Below the pieces are notes generated by a model that was not told where the DNA came from, ran no database searches, and saw only the letters and a list, made by a program, of their open reading frames with translations. A program made the translations under genes and the position numbers. Of a stretch of DNA of 64,000 nt, positions 36,152-45,865 are shown one piece after another. The DNA comes from an uncultured Bacteroides sp. (lineage in GTDB: Bacteria; Bacteroidota; Bacteroidia; Bacteroidales; Bacteroidaceae), in assembly GCA_944321495.1 (NCBI GenBank), contig CALULP010000014.1, positions 36,787 through 100,786 on the forward strand, written 5' to 3'. Numbering within the stretch: position 1 is the stretch's first letter; the number at the start of each line of letters is the position of its first letter.

Positions 36152-37255
36152 ATGACACACACACCCGCCAACGATAATAATTTGTCAGGATTAGACCGGA
36201 ATAACTTCCAAAAGGACATCGGAGGAAAGAAAACCGACCTGTTCATCCTAACAAACGACTTGGGTATGGAAGTGGCAGCCACCAATTACGGATGCGCGCT
36301 GCTCTCGATTATGGTACCTGACAAATACGGAAAAATCGGCAACGTTCTTTTAGGACATGACAGCATAGAACACGTCATCAACAGCCCGGAGCCGTACCTG
36401 AGCACCATCATCGGACGCTACGGGAACCGCATAGCCAAAGGCCGGTTCACCCTGTACGGCGAAGAACACCGGCTGGCCATCAACAACGGGCCTAACGCCC
36501 TTCATGGCGGCCCCACGGGATTCCACGCCCGGGTATGGGACGCCACGCAACGCGACTCCTCCACCGTAGTATTCAGATATACCTCCGCCGACGGCGAAGA
36601 GGGCTATCCCGGAAACCTGCGGGTAAAAGTGACCTACCGGCTGGAGCATGACATCAATGCCCTGGTGATAGAATACAAAGCCACCACGGACAAGGCTACC
36701 GTGGTCAACCTCACCAGCCACGGTTTCTTCAACCTGGCAGGCATTGCCAACCCTACGCCAACCGTCCTGAACAACAGGGTAACCATCAACGCAGACTACT
36801 ACCTCCCCATCGACGAGACTTCGATTCCAACAGGCGAGATACTGAAAGTGGCAGGCACGCCGATGGACTTCCGCACCCCCCACACCATCGGCGAACGGAT
36901 TGACGAACCTTTCGAGCAACTGAAGAACGGTACGGGGTATGACCACTGCTACGCGCTGAACAAGACCGAAAGCGGGGAGCTGACCCTTGCCGCCACGTGT
37001 GAGGACCCGGAAAGCGGGCGCACCTTGGAGATGTACACCACGGAAAACGGGGTACAGCTTTACACAGGCAACTGGCTGAACGGATTTGCCGGCGCGCACG
37101 GGGCTACCTTCCCGGCACGAAGCGCCGTGTGCTTTGAAGCGCAGTGCTTCCCCGACACGCCCAACCGGCCTTACTTCCCCTCGGCGGTGTTGCTGCCGGG
37201 AGATGAATACCAACAGATTACCATCTACAAATTCGGAACAACCGCAGAAGACTAA
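36152..37255 (+). CDS. galM: Galactose mutarotase (aldose 1-epimerase)
   Basis: GalM converts beta- to alpha-galactose before phosphorylation. The 367-residue protein has GRYGNRIAKGRFTLYGEEHR, the catalytic His segment VVNLTSHGFFNLAG, the start of the sugar-binding site NNGPNALHGGPTGFHARVWD, and near the end GVQLYTGNWLNG. The frame starts at 36125, but ATG at 36152 (MTHTPANDNN) fits better. First gene of galM-gluP-galK. There is no signal peptide, so it acts in the cytoplasm. Confidence 0.95.
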   Translation: MTHTPANDNNLSGLDRNNFQKDIGGKKTDLFILTNDLGMEVAATNYGCALLSIMVPDKYGKIGNVLLGHDSIEHVINSPEPYLSTIIGRYGNRIAKGRFTLYGEEHRLAINNGPNALHGGPTGFHARVWDATQRDSSTVVFRYTSADGEEGYPGNLRVKVTYRLEHDINALVIEYKATTDKATVVNLTSHGFFNLAGIANPTPTVLNNRVTINADYYLPIDETSIPTGEILKVAGTPMDFRTPHTIGERIDEPFEQLKNGTGYDHCYALNKTESGELTLAATCEDPESGRTLEMYTTENGVQLYTGNWLNGFAGAHGATFPARSAVCFEAQCFPDTPNRPYFPSAVLLPGDEYQQITIYKFGTTAED

Positions 37256-37296
37256 AACAATTCATCTAATTTATAAACTTATAATTTTAATCTATC

Positions 37297-38610
37297 ATGA
37301 CACAACAAAAACAGAACGGGAACATTATGGCCATTATTGTAATGATCTTCCTGTTTGGAATGATTTCATTCGTTACCAACCTGGCCTCTCCCATGGGAGA
37401 CATCTTAAAATTCCAATTCGGCGTAGCCAACTGGATGGGAACCTTAGGCGTATTCGCCAACTTCATCGCCTACGCGGTAATGGGTTACCCTGCCGGCAAC
37501 ATGCTCCAGAAAATGGGTTATAAAAAAACAGCCTTGATAGCCGTAACGGTGGGCTTCGTAGGCGTGGGCATACAAACGTTGTCGGGCGTGGCCGGAAGCT
37601 TCGGCGTCTACCTGCTGGGAGCTTTCATCTCCGGTTTCTCCATGTGCTTGCTGAACACGACCGTAAACCCCATGCTGAACAGTCTGGGCGGCGGCGGCAA
37701 CAAGGGTAACCAGCTGATCCAGTTGGGCGGTTCGTTCAACTCGTTGGCAGGTACTGCCGTCATCATCCTGACCGGTATCCTGATTCCGTCCATCACGGAA
37801 GCCAAAATCAGCGACGTATTCCCCCTGATGTATGCGGCACTGGCTATCTTTGCCTTTGCATTCTTTGTCATCCTGTTCTCCAAGATTCCTGAAAAGGAGC
37901 ATGTGGAAGAGAAGAAAGCAGAAGCTCCCTCGCAATACGGCCCGCTGTCTTTCCGCCACTTCGTGCTGGGCGCCGTGGGTATCTTTACCTATGTAGGCAT
38001 TGAAGTAGGCATACCCAATGTATTGAACAAGTGGCTGCAAAACCCCGACCTGGACGTGCTGGGACTGGGCGGTGCTGGCGGCGCTGAAGCCATTGCCGCA
38101 TCGGTAGCCGCTACTTACTGGTTCCTGATGCTGATAGGCCGTCTACTGGGCGCAGCCTTGGGCAGCAAGATTTCCGCCAAAGCCATGCTGGGCACTGCAT
38201 CGGGCATCGCCCTGCTGCTGACCCTTGTTTCCATCTTTGCCCCGACAACGGTGATGGTGGACATGCCGGTATTCAAGAACAGCGCAGAAGGCATGTTCGG
38301 CTTGGTGAGCCTGCCCATTAACGCCATGTTGCTGACACTGGTCGGGCTGTGCACATCCGTGATGTGGGGCGGCATCTTCAACCTCGCCGTAGAAGGCCTG
38401 GGCAAGTACACGGAGAAGGCATCGGGTATCTTCATGGCACTGGTTTGCGGTGGTGGTATCTGGCCGTTGCTGCAAAACGCCATCGTGGACATGAACGGAG
38501 GTACCGGTTACCTGTCCAGCTACTGGCTGATCGTTGTATTGCTGGCTTACCTGCTGTACTACAGCTTAATCGGCAGCAAGAACGTCAACAAGAATATTCC
38601 TGTAGACTGA
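37297..38610 (+). CDS. gluP: Glucose/galactose MFS transporter (FucP/GluP type)
   Basis: A 437-residue, 12-helix major facilitator of the fucose/glucose/galactose:H+ symporter family. It begins NGNIMAIIVMIFLFGMISFV, then TNLASPMGDILKFQF, and has AFISGFSMCLLNTTVNPMLN and FGVYLLGAF, family landmarks. A charged cytosolic loop lies in the middle (EKEHVEEKKAEAPSQYGPLS). Its place between galM and galK indicates galactose as substrate, possibly also glucose. Confidence 0.9.
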   Translation: MTQQKQNGNIMAIIVMIFLFGMISFVTNLASPMGDILKFQFGVANWMGTLGVFANFIAYAVMGYPAGNMLQKMGYKKTALIAVTVGFVGVGIQTLSGVAGSFGVYLLGAFISGFSMCLLNTTVNPMLNSLGGGGNKGNQLIQLGGSFNSLAGTAVIILTGILIPSITEAKISDVFPLMYAALAIFAFAFFVILFSKIPEKEHVEEKKAEAPSQYGPLSFRHFVLGAVGIFTYVGIEVGIPNVLNKWLQNPDLDVLGLGGAGGAEAIAASVAATYWFLMLIGRLLGAALGSKISAKAMLGTASGIALLLTLVSIFAPTTVMVDMPVFKNSAEGMFGLVSLPINAMLLTLVGLCTSVMWGGIFNLAVEGLGKYTEKASGIFMALVCGGGIWPLLQNAIVDMNGGTGYLSSYWLIVVLLAYLLYYSLIGSKNVNKNIPVD

Positions 38611-38642
38611 TACGTCAAACCCTGACTTAACACTTGACGACC

Positions 38643-39797
38643 ATGGACATTGAACACGTAAGAAGCCGTTTCATCAAGCATTTTGATGGAAGTACAGGGG
38701 TTATCTATGCATCCCCGGGGCGCATTAACCTGATAGGCGAACATACGGACTATAACGGCGGTTTTGTATTCCCCGGAGCCATAGACAAGGGAATCGTAGC
38801 CGAGATAAAACCCAACGGTACGCAGACGGTAAAGGCCTACTCCATCGACCTGAAAGACTATGTGGAATTCGGGCTGAACGAGGAAGACGCACCACGGGCA
38901 AGCTGGTCACGCTACATCTTCGGGGTGTGCCGGGAGATGATCAAACGGGGCGTAGAAGTGCAAGGCTTCAACACCGCCTTTGCCGGCGACGTTCCCCTGG
39001 GTGCCGGGATGTCATCGTCCGCCGCCCTGGAAAGCACATACGCCTATGCGCTGAACGACTTGTTTGGCGAAAACCGCATCGACAAGTTTGAACTGGCCAA
39101 AGTGGGACAAGCCACCGAGCATAACTACTGCGGCGTAAACTGCGGCATCATGGACCAGTTTGCCTCGGTATTCGGCAAGAAAGACCATCTAATCCGTCTG
39201 GACTGCCGCTCGCTGGAGTACCAATACTTCCCGTTCGAGGCCAAAGGATACCGCCTGGTGCTGGTAGACTCGGTGGTGAAGCACGAGTTGGCATCGTCGG
39301 CATACAACAAGCGCAGGCAAAGTTGCGAGACGGTGGTTGCCGCCATCCAGAACAGGCATCCCCACGTGGAATTCTTGCGCGACTGCAACTGCGACATGCT
39401 GGAAGAAGTGAAAGCCGAAATCAGCGAAGAAGACTACATGCGGGCAAAGTATGTCATTGAGGAGATACAACGCGTGCTTGATGTAAGCGACGCCCTTGAA
39501 AAAGGGGACTTCGAGACCGTCGGGCAAAAGATGTATGAGACCCACTACGGCATGAGCAAGCTGTACGAAGTGAGCTGCGAGGAACTTGACTTCCTGAACG
39601 ACGTGGCTTTCGATTGCGGCGTTACGGGTTCGCGTGTCATGGGAGGCGGCTTCGGAGGCTGCACCATCAACCTAGTGAAAGAAGAACTTTACTCCACTTT
39701 CATCGACAAAGCCAAAGAAGCATTCGCACAGAAATTCGGCCGCAGCCCCAAAGTGTATGACGTAGTCATCTCCGACGGAGCACGCAGGCTGGAATAA
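38643..39797 (+). CDS. galK: Galactokinase
   Basis: GalK makes galactose 1-phosphate, the first committed step of the Leloir pathway. The 384-residue GHMP kinase has the signature GRINLIGEHTDYNGGFVFPG (about residues 23-42), the ATP loop VPLGAGMSSSAALES (about 115-129), and GGGFGGCTINLV (about 335-346). A TTG at 38634 is in frame, but ATG at 38643 is the natural start. No galE/galT is in the window. Confidence 0.97.
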   Translation: MDIEHVRSRFIKHFDGSTGVIYASPGRINLIGEHTDYNGGFVFPGAIDKGIVAEIKPNGTQTVKAYSIDLKDYVEFGLNEEDAPRASWSRYIFGVCREMIKRGVEVQGFNTAFAGDVPLGAGMSSSAALESTYAYALNDLFGENRIDKFELAKVGQATEHNYCGVNCGIMDQFASVFGKKDHLIRLDCRSLEYQYFPFEAKGYRLVLVDSVVKHELASSAYNKRRQSCETVVAAIQNRHPHVEFLRDCNCDMLEEVKAEISEEDYMRAKYVIEEIQRVLDVSDALEKGDFETVGQKMYETHYGMSKLYEVSCEELDFLNDVAFDCGVTGSRVMGGGFGGCTINLVKEELYSTFIDKAKEAFAQKFGRSPKVYDVVISDGARRLE

Positions 39798-39813
39798 CAG
39801 CATCATCATTCCG

Positions 39814-39885
39814 CAGGCGCGGATTGCACGGGGTGCACGGATTTTGTATGATATTTTATCCGTTCCTCCGTGTAATCCGCGCCTG
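39814..39885. repeat. GGCGCGGATT hairpin repeat, copy A
   Basis: CAGGCGCGGATT (39814-39825) pairs perfectly with AATCCGCGCCTG (39874-39885), with further partial pairing inside. It starts 16 bases after the galK stop and could act as a terminator-like structure. Copy B is at 42670-42734. The rest of the galK-tkt gap holds the tkt promoter only. Confidence 0.75.
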
Positions 39886-40033
39886 TTTTCCGGACACGCC
39901 AAATGCCAAGTGCGACACAATGTACCTCCCCGCTTTTCCACCTGTTTCTCTAAAAAACTTATTCCGGCAACAAAACTTATCCCGCTGACTGGAAAAGTTA
40001 TGCCTAATGGCTTGCCATTTTCCTTTAAAGAAG

Positions 40034-40041
40034 TACCTTTG
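40034..40041 (+). promoter_or_regulatory. -7 promoter element of tkt
   Basis: TACCTTTG fits TAnnTTTG; CTTG at 40011-40014 could be the -33 element with a 19-base spacer. The tkt ATG is 72 bases downstream. Confidence 0.5.
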
Positions 40042-40113
40042 TGGAGTAAATCGAGAGTGGGAAGAACTTTTTATTACTTTGCAAAGAATATTAACCAACT
40101 ATAAACGAGATTT

Positions 40114-42123
40114 ATGAACGACCGTAAACTTATGAACCTTGCGGCGGACAATATCCGTATTCTCGCTGCATCCATGGTAGAAAAAGCCAACTCCGGCCAT
40201 CCGGGAGGGGCTATGGGAGGGGCAGATTTCATTAATGTCCTGTACTCAGAATTCCTCGAATACGACCCGGAGAATCCCCTGTGGGAAGGACGCGACCGCT
40301 TCTTCCTCGACCCCGGGCACATGTCACCGATGCTCTATGCGACACTAGCACTGGCAGGAAAATACTCCATCGATGAGCTGAAGCAGTTCCGCCAATGGGG
40401 AAGCCCCACGCCGGGACATCCGGAACGTGACCTGGCACGTGGCATAGAGAACACATCCGGACCGTTGGGACAGGGACACACTTTCGCCGTAGGCGCCGCC
40501 ATGGCCGCCAAGTTCCTGAAAGCGCGTTTCGGGGAGGTTATGGGACAAACCATCTATGCTTATATTTCCGACGGGGGCATCCAGGAAGAAATCTCGCAAG
40601 GTGCAGGCCGCATAGCCGGCACACTGGGGTTGGACAACCTCATCATGTTTTACGACGCAAACGACATCCAGCTCTCCACTGAAACACAGGCCGTGACCTC
40701 GGAGAATACGGCCATGAAATACGAAGCATGGGGCTGGAAAGTCATCCAGATAGACGGGAATGACCCGGACGCCATCCGCAGCGCCCTGACGGAAGCCAAG
40801 AACGAACACGAACGCCCGACACTCATCATCGGGCACACCGTAATGGGCAAAGGGGCACGCCGGGCAGATGGCAGCAGCTATGAAGCCTGTTGCGCTACGC
40901 ACGGCGCGCCATTGGGAGGCGATGCTTATATCAACACCATCAGGAACCTGGGCGGGAATCCGGAAGACCCGTTCGTCATCTTCCCCGAAGTGGCAGAACT
41001 TTATGCCCGCCGGGCCGTCGAACTGAAAGGTATCGTGGCCGAGCGTTATGCCGCCAAAGCAGCTTGGGCGCAAGCCAACCCTGAGAAAGCCGCAAAGATG
41101 GAAGCTTTCTTCGCCAACAAACTGCCCGAGATAGACTGGGAAAGCATAGAACAAAAGGCCAATGTGGCTACCCGTGTCGCCTCGTCCACCGTATTGGGCG
41201 TGCTTGCCGACCAGGTAGAAAACATGGTTGTGGCTTCTGCCGACCTTTCCAACTCGGACAAGACTGACGGTTTCCTGAAAAAAACGCACGCTTTCACCAA
41301 AGGCGATTTCAGCGGGGCATTCTTCCAGGCCGGCGTAGCCGAGCTGACCATGGCCTGCTGCTGCATCGGCATGGCACTGCACGGAGGCATCATTCCGGCA
41401 TGCGGCACTTTCTTCGTATTCTCCGACTACATGAAACCCGCCATCCGCATGGCAGCCTTGATGGAGGTGCCTATCAAGTTTATCTGGTCGCACGATGCTT
41501 TCCGCGTGGGTGAGGACGGACCTACCCATGAACCGGTGGAACAGGAAGCACAAATCCGCCTGATGGAAAAATTGAAAAACCACAAGGGGCAGAACTCCAT
41601 GCTGGTATTAAGGCCGGCCGATGCGGAAGAAACAACGGTTGCCTGGAAACTGGCCATGGAAAACCAGTCTACCCCGACCGCCCTTATACTTTCCCGCCAG
41701 AATATTGCAAACCTGCCCGACGGAAACGATTACAGCCAAGTAGCCAAAGGCGCATACATCGTGGCCGGCTCTGACAATAACCCACAGGTAGTGCTCGTGG
41801 CTTCCGGCTCTGAAGTCGCCACGCTGGTAGCCGGGAAAGAATTGCTCAACCGGGACGGCATCAAGGTACGCATAGTTTCCGTTCCATCCGAAGGGCTGTT
41901 CCGCACCCAAGTGCCCGGTTACCGGGAATCCGTTATTCCTGCCCAAGCCAAGGTATTCGGCCTGACGGCAGGGCTTCCGGTCACCCTCGAAGGGCTGGTA
42001 GGCCCCTGCGGAAAGGTATGGGGACTTGAATCATTCGGGTACTCGGCACCTTACAAGGTGCTGGACGAGAAACTGGGATTCACCGCAGAGAACGTTTACA
42101 AACAAGTAAAGGCCATGCTTTAA
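40114..42123 (+). CDS. tkt: Transketolase
   Basis: Transketolase moves two-carbon units between pentose and other sugar phosphates, with TPP. The 669-residue protein is full length: VEKANSGHPGGAMGGADF with the substrate His, GPLGQGHTFAVGAAMAAKFL, the TPP/metal motif ISDGGIQEEISQGAG (GDG variant here DGG) and ANDIQLS, the pyrimidine domain VEVPIKFIWSHDAFRVGEDG-like MEVPIKFIWSHDAFRVGEDG, and PTHEPVEQ. It starts the tkt-rpiB pair with its own promoter. Confidence 0.97.
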   Translation: MNDRKLMNLAADNIRILAASMVEKANSGHPGGAMGGADFINVLYSEFLEYDPENPLWEGRDRFFLDPGHMSPMLYATLALAGKYSIDELKQFRQWGSPTPGHPERDLARGIENTSGPLGQGHTFAVGAAMAAKFLKARFGEVMGQTIYAYISDGGIQEEISQGAGRIAGTLGLDNLIMFYDANDIQLSTETQAVTSENTAMKYEAWGWKVIQIDGNDPDAIRSALTEAKNEHERPTLIIGHTVMGKGARRADGSSYEACCATHGAPLGGDAYINTIRNLGGNPEDPFVIFPEVAELYARRAVELKGIVAERYAAKAAWAQANPEKAAKMEAFFANKLPEIDWESIEQKANVATRVASSTVLGVLADQVENMVVASADLSNSDKTDGFLKKTHAFTKGDFSGAFFQAGVAELTMACCCIGMALHGGIIPACGTFFVFSDYMKPAIRMAALMEVPIKFIWSHDAFRVGEDGPTHEPVEQEAQIRLMEKLKNHKGQNSMLVLRPADAEETTVAWKLAMENQSTPTALILSRQNIANLPDGNDYSQVAKGAYIVAGSDNNPQVVLVASGSEVATLVAGKELLNRDGIKVRIVSVPSEGLFRTQVPGYRESVIPAQAKVFGLTAGLPVTLEGLVGPCGKVWGLESFGYSAPYKVLDEKLGFTAENVYKQVKAML

Positions 42124-42147
42124 CACCCACGAATACGGACAATCACG

Positions 42148-42591
42148 ATGAAAACTATTGGACTATGCTCCGACCATGCCGGATTTGAACTGAAAACATT
42201 CGTGTGCCAATGGCTGGAAAACAAAGGATGGGAATACAAGGACTTCGGTACCTACTCCGGCGAAAGCTGCGACTATCCGGATTTTGCACACCCATTGGCG
42301 GCGGCTGTCGAGGCCGGAGAATGTTACCCGGGGATTGCCATTTGCGGCAGCGGAAATGGCATCGCCATGACCCTGAACAAGCACCAAGGCGTACGCGCTG
42401 CTTTGTGCTGGAGGGCAGACGTCGCACGCCTGGCACGCGAGCACAACGATGCCAACGTGTTGGTCATGCCCGGCAGGTTCATCTCCACGGAAGAGGCGGA
42501 CACTATACTGACTGCATTTTTCAATGCTGCATTTGAGGGAGGAAGGCACCAGCGCAGGATTGACAAAATACCCCTACGCCCGCAGCCTTAG
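42148..42591 (+). CDS. rpiB: Ribose-5-phosphate isomerase B
   Basis: RpiB interconverts ribose 5-phosphate and ribulose 5-phosphate. The 147-residue protein opens MKTIGLCSDHAGFELKTFV with the phosphate-binding site, continues GESCDYPDFAHPLAAAVEAG and GIAICGSGNGIAMTLNKHQG with the catalytic Cys region, and ALCWRADVARLAREHNDANV. It lies 24 bases after tkt, a matched pentose-phosphate pair. Confidence 0.96.
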   Translation: MKTIGLCSDHAGFELKTFVCQWLENKGWEYKDFGTYSGESCDYPDFAHPLAAAVEAGECYPGIAICGSGNGIAMTLNKHQGVRAALCWRADVARLAREHNDANVLVMPGRFISTEEADTILTAFFNAAFEGGRHQRRIDKIPLRPQP

Positions 42592-42621
42592 AACCGGCAT
42601 TGCACAAGTGGGATATACATT

Positions 42622-42772
42622 GATGGGGGTGTACCAAAGCCCATGAACGCTTTCAGAATGTTATATATCAGGCGCGGATTACGCGGATTGTGCGGATTAA
42701 ACTAAATCCGTGTTATTCCGCGTAATCCGCGCCTAAAAGAAAGCATTCAGCGGGTTTTGACACACCCCCATC
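42622..42772. repeat. 151-base nested palindrome containing GGCGCGGATT repeat copy B
   Basis: The inner core is a perfect 17-base stem (42670-42686 with 42718-42734, AGGCGCGGATTACGCGG). The outer ends GATGGGGGTGT (42622-42632) and ACACCCCCATC (42762-42772) are also complementary, and AACGCTTTC / GAAAGCATT pair between. It lies between the convergent rpiB and transglycosylase genes, 8 bases from the latter's stop. Confidence 0.75.
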
Positions 42773-42780
42773 TTTTATGA

Positions 42781-44052
42781 TTACCGGTATATTTTCAAGC
42801 GCCGACCGGCACGGATATTGTTGTTGCGCAAGCCGTTCCACTCGCGGAGCTGACGAACGGTAACACCATAACGGCGGGCAATGCCGCCCAAGGTCTCACC
42901 GCTGCGGATGCGGTGATAAGTCAGCTCGCCGCTACCGGCCTTGGCACCGGTAGAAACGGCCACTGTGCACCGCCCGGCAAAGAACTCGTTGCGGCGGTGG
43001 GCATAGACCGTATCTTGGTTGTCGATAAAGAAACTGATGCTTTCCAACGGCAAACGAAGGGTTTGCGGCTTGGTATCGCCGGGAATGATGTTGCGCTTAT
43101 ATTGCGGATTCAGGCTTTTGAGCTCATCCAGGCCAATGCCACACACATCGGCTATCTGCTGGAAATGGTAGCGGCGGTTCACCAACACCGTATCGGTAGT
43201 GGCGGGAATATTGGTCTGCATGGGGCAAATGTTATGCTTGCAATAGTAATTCATCACATAATTGGCGGCTATGAAAGCCGGCACATAGCCGCGTGTCTCG
43301 CGGGGCAGATACCGGTAGATTGCCCAATAGTCAGTCTTGCCCCCGGCACGGCGGATGGCTTTGTTCACGTTGCCCGGCCCGCAGTTGTAAGCGGCAATGA
43401 CGAGATTCCAATCGTGATAGATGTCATACATGTCCTTCAGATAACGGGCTGCTGCCCATGTGGACTTGATAGGGTCGCGGCGCTCGTCCACCAAGCTGTT
43501 GCTCTCCAGCCCGTAAAGCTTGCCCGTGCGCAGCATGAACTGCCACAGGCCGGCTGCTCCCGCACGCGACACAGCCGAGGGGTTAAGTGCAGATTCTATA
43601 ATCGGCAAATATTTCAGTTCCAACGGAAGGCTGTAAGCATCGAGCGCTTCCTCGAAAATAGGCATATAAAAGTTGCAGGCACTCAACATGAACGATACCT
43701 GTCCACGCAATTTGCCAGTATATTGGTCGATAAACTTACGCACGACCTCGTTATAAGGCATCTCCATAACCACCGGCAAGCGCGACAGGCGGTCGACGTA
43801 CACCGAATCGCTGAACCGGGGATTATCGGGCGAAGTGCTGCAATCTTCCGCCGGAACTATGTACGTGCGTGCCGACCAATCGCTGAGCAGGCTGTCCAAC
43901 GGATAAGTCATGCTTACGGGCAAATCGATGGTATCCCCGCGTTCCGTACCGTTCTCACGGGTGAGCACTTCCACGCTTTCCTGGGCATTGGCTACGGGCA
44001 TTATGCCCCAGAGGCTTGCCAACAAAGGTCCCCAAATCTTTTTTATCTTCAT
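42781..44052 (-). CDS. MltD-type lytic transglycosylase with LysM
   Basis: A 423-residue periplasmic muramidase that cleaves peptidoglycan glycan strands. It has signal peptide MKIKKIWGPLLASLWGIMPV-ANA, an SLT domain with the catalytic Glu in YLPIIESALNPSAVSRAGAA, then GLWQFMLRTGKLYGL, YLKDMYDIYHDWNLVIAAYN and CGPGNVNKAIRRAG, a degenerate LysM-like middle, and a C-terminal LysM (HRIRSGETLGGIARRYGVTV to NNIRAGRRLKIYR). The frame runs to 44091, but ATG at 44052 starts the signal peptide. It follows DUF5683 and parB on the same strand. Confidence 0.93.
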   Translation of the reverse strand: MKIKKIWGPLLASLWGIMPVANAQESVEVLTRENGTERGDTIDLPVSMTYPLDSLLSDWSARTYIVPAEDCSTSPDNPRFSDSVYVDRLSRLPVVMEMPYNEVVRKFIDQYTGKLRGQVSFMLSACNFYMPIFEEALDAYSLPLELKYLPIIESALNPSAVSRAGAAGLWQFMLRTGKLYGLESNSLVDERRDPIKSTWAAARYLKDMYDIYHDWNLVIAAYNCGPGNVNKAIRRAGGKTDYWAIYRYLPRETRGYVPAFIAANYVMNYYCKHNICPMQTNIPATTDTVLVNRRYHFQQIADVCGIGLDELKSLNPQYKRNIIPGDTKPQTLRLPLESISFFIDNQDTVYAHRRNEFFAGRCTVAVSTGAKAGSGELTYHRIRSGETLGGIARRYGVTVRQLREWNGLRNNNIRAGRRLKIYR

Positions 44053-44103
44053 GCTTAAAACGCCATATATAATATACATTCTTCTAATCAAGGTATCCCG
44101 GCC

Positions 44104-44967
44104 TCAGAACCGGAAGCTGCACTGCACACCCACCGACTTATTGCCGGTAAACGAATAGTTGCCCGCCGGTACAGAATTGTCTATCACCGCAGGTTCCACT
44201 TTCATACTCAGGTCGGGGGTTATGTCGAAATTGGACAACTCGGCATCGACATACGCATCGACCACCGAAAGCAGGTACACCGCCGCAAAAGCAAAGATAC
44301 TGAGGTCGCGGTAACGGCGGTAAGTGTCTTTGCGCCGGCGCAAGGTCTCCGTCAGCTGGCTATGGCTGATGTTGCCCGTGTAGCCGGGAGGCAGCAAGTC
44401 GGTAATGCTGCTCGAATTCCAGTTGCCGTTGACGGCATCACGATAAGCATCCGCATAATCGTTGTACATCTTACTGTTCCAAGTCAGCGCATAGGCACAG
44501 CCGGCAAAGCCTCCATAAAAGATGGGCAATTTCCAGAACTTGCGGTTGTAAATCTGCCCGCCTCCGGGAATGACCAATGCCAGCCACGTGGCTTTTGTCG
44601 GATTGGGCACCCAACGCTTTACATCTACGGCATTTTGCAGGCTGTCGGCAGGCACGGGTTCTTCCCGGATGTCGGGAGCCGACGTCATTTCCAGCATCGT
44701 CTGCCTGTTGGAGGCGGCAATGCTATCGGCCGTGGCAACGCTGTCGGCGGCAGAGGCAGCCGGCAAGCGATGCAGCAGGGGTATGGTGTCGGCGTCCGCC
44801 ACACGGTGTTGCAGCACGGCCACAGTGTCGGCAGGCGGCAGGCGATGGGCGCGTTTCAGGGATGCCCACGGGTCGTCTTGCCCATACAGGACAATCCCTG
44901 CCATCTGCAACAGGCAGAACAGCAGGGCGGTGCAAATACGGTATGTGGTATGTCTCAGTGTAGTCAT
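44104..44967 (-). CDS. DUF5683-domain membrane protein
   Basis: A 287-residue exported protein with an N-terminal hydrophobic signal (ICTALLFCLLQMAGIVLYG), a low-complexity Asp/Ala/Ser region (about residues 40-100), and the DUF5683 core: KRWVPNPTKATWLALVIPGG, GQIYNRKFWKLPIFYGGFAG, two hydrophobic segments, and DLSIFAFAAVYLLSVVDAYV with DAELSNFDITPDLSM. Function unknown; it is regularly found beside parB in Bacteroidetes. Its ATG overlaps the parB stop (ATGA). Confidence 0.85.
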   Translation of the reverse strand: MTTLRHTTYRICTALLFCLLQMAGIVLYGQDDPWASLKRAHRLPPADTVAVLQHRVADADTIPLLHRLPAASAADSVATADSIAASNRQTMLEMTSAPDIREEPVPADSLQNAVDVKRWVPNPTKATWLALVIPGGGQIYNRKFWKLPIFYGGFAGCAYALTWNSKMYNDYADAYRDAVNGNWNSSSITDLLPPGYTGNISHSQLTETLRRRKDTYRRYRDLSIFAFAAVYLLSVVDAYVDAELSNFDITPDLSMKVEPAVIDNSVPAGNYSFTGNKSVGVQCSFRF

Positions 44968-45857
44968 TCTTTATTTTTCAGCGTATCGAACATGCCGATG
45001 ATACGTTCCAATTCTTCCTCATTGTTAAAAGGAATGCTGATTTTCCCTTTCCCCTTTTCCGAACAGGTAAGTTGAACCTTTGCATTGAAGAAGTGCGAAA
45101 GCTGCTGCTTCAACACATCGAATTCCGCAGACAATTTGGCCTGCCTGGGGGCAATCTTACGGTCGCCGCTCCTGACAGCCTCGCCCGCGCTCAACGATTT
45201 TACCAGTTCCTCCACCTTGCGCACCGAATAGCCGTGTTCCAAGATTTCCTCAAACAGCCGGACCTGCAACTTAGGGTCGCCCAATGTGACCAAGGCACGG
45301 GCATGTCCCATGTCTATCTGCTTGTTCTTCAAGCCGATTTGTATCGGTGCGGGCAGTTTGAGCAGGCGCAGGTAGTTGGCAATGGTGGTACGCTTCTTGC
45401 CCACCCGTTCGCTCAGGCGTTCTTGGGTAAGGCCGTATTGGTCCAACAGGTGCTGGTAGGCCAAGGCAATCTCCATGGAGTTGAGGTCCTCGCGCTGGAT
45501 GTTCTCGATGAGTGCCATTTCCATGACATTTTCATCGTCGGCCGTGCGGATATAGGCAGGAATCGTTTCCAGCCCCGCCATCTGCGAGGCGCGAAAGCGC
45601 CGTTCGCCGGCTATCAGCTGGTAGTTCCCGTCGTCCATCTGCCGCAGGGTGACGGGTTGTATGATGCCTATCTCGGCGATGGAGTCCGCCAACTCTTGCA
45701 AGGCCACGGGGTCGAACTCGCGACGCGGCTGGTTGGGATTGACCACAATGCGGGACAATTCTATTTCGTTGATGGAACTGGAGCCGCCGGTCTGCACTTC
45801 GTCCATCGACAGCAGAGCGTCCAGCCCACGTCCTAAAGCATTTCTTTTCTGTGCCAT
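44964..45857 (-). CDS. parB: Chromosome partition protein ParB/Spo0J
   Basis: ParB is a CTP-dependent clamp that loads at parS sites and helps segregate the origin region. The 297-residue protein has ELSRIVVNPNQPRREFDPVA (ParB N-domain), box II GERRFRASQMAGLETIPAYI, NIQREDLNSMEIALAYQHLL, the HTH (LTQERLSERVGKKRTTIANY) and a C-terminal dimerisation domain. No consensus parS palindrome was found by eye in this window. It follows parA with a 135-base gap. Confidence 0.96.
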   Translation of the reverse strand: MAQKRNALGRGLDALLSMDEVQTGGSSSINEIELSRIVVNPNQPRREFDPVALQELADSIAEIGIIQPVTLRQMDDGNYQLIAGERRFRASQMAGLETIPAYIRTADDENVMEMALIENIQREDLNSMEIALAYQHLLDQYGLTQERLSERVGKKRTTIANYLRLLKLPAPIQIGLKNKQIDMGHARALVTLGDPKLQVRLFEEILEHGYSVRKVEELVKSLSAGEAVRSGDRKIAPRQAKLSAEFDVLKQQLSHFFNAKVQLTCSEKGKGKISIPFNNEEELERIIGMFDTLKNKE

Positions 45858-45865
45858 ATCATTTT

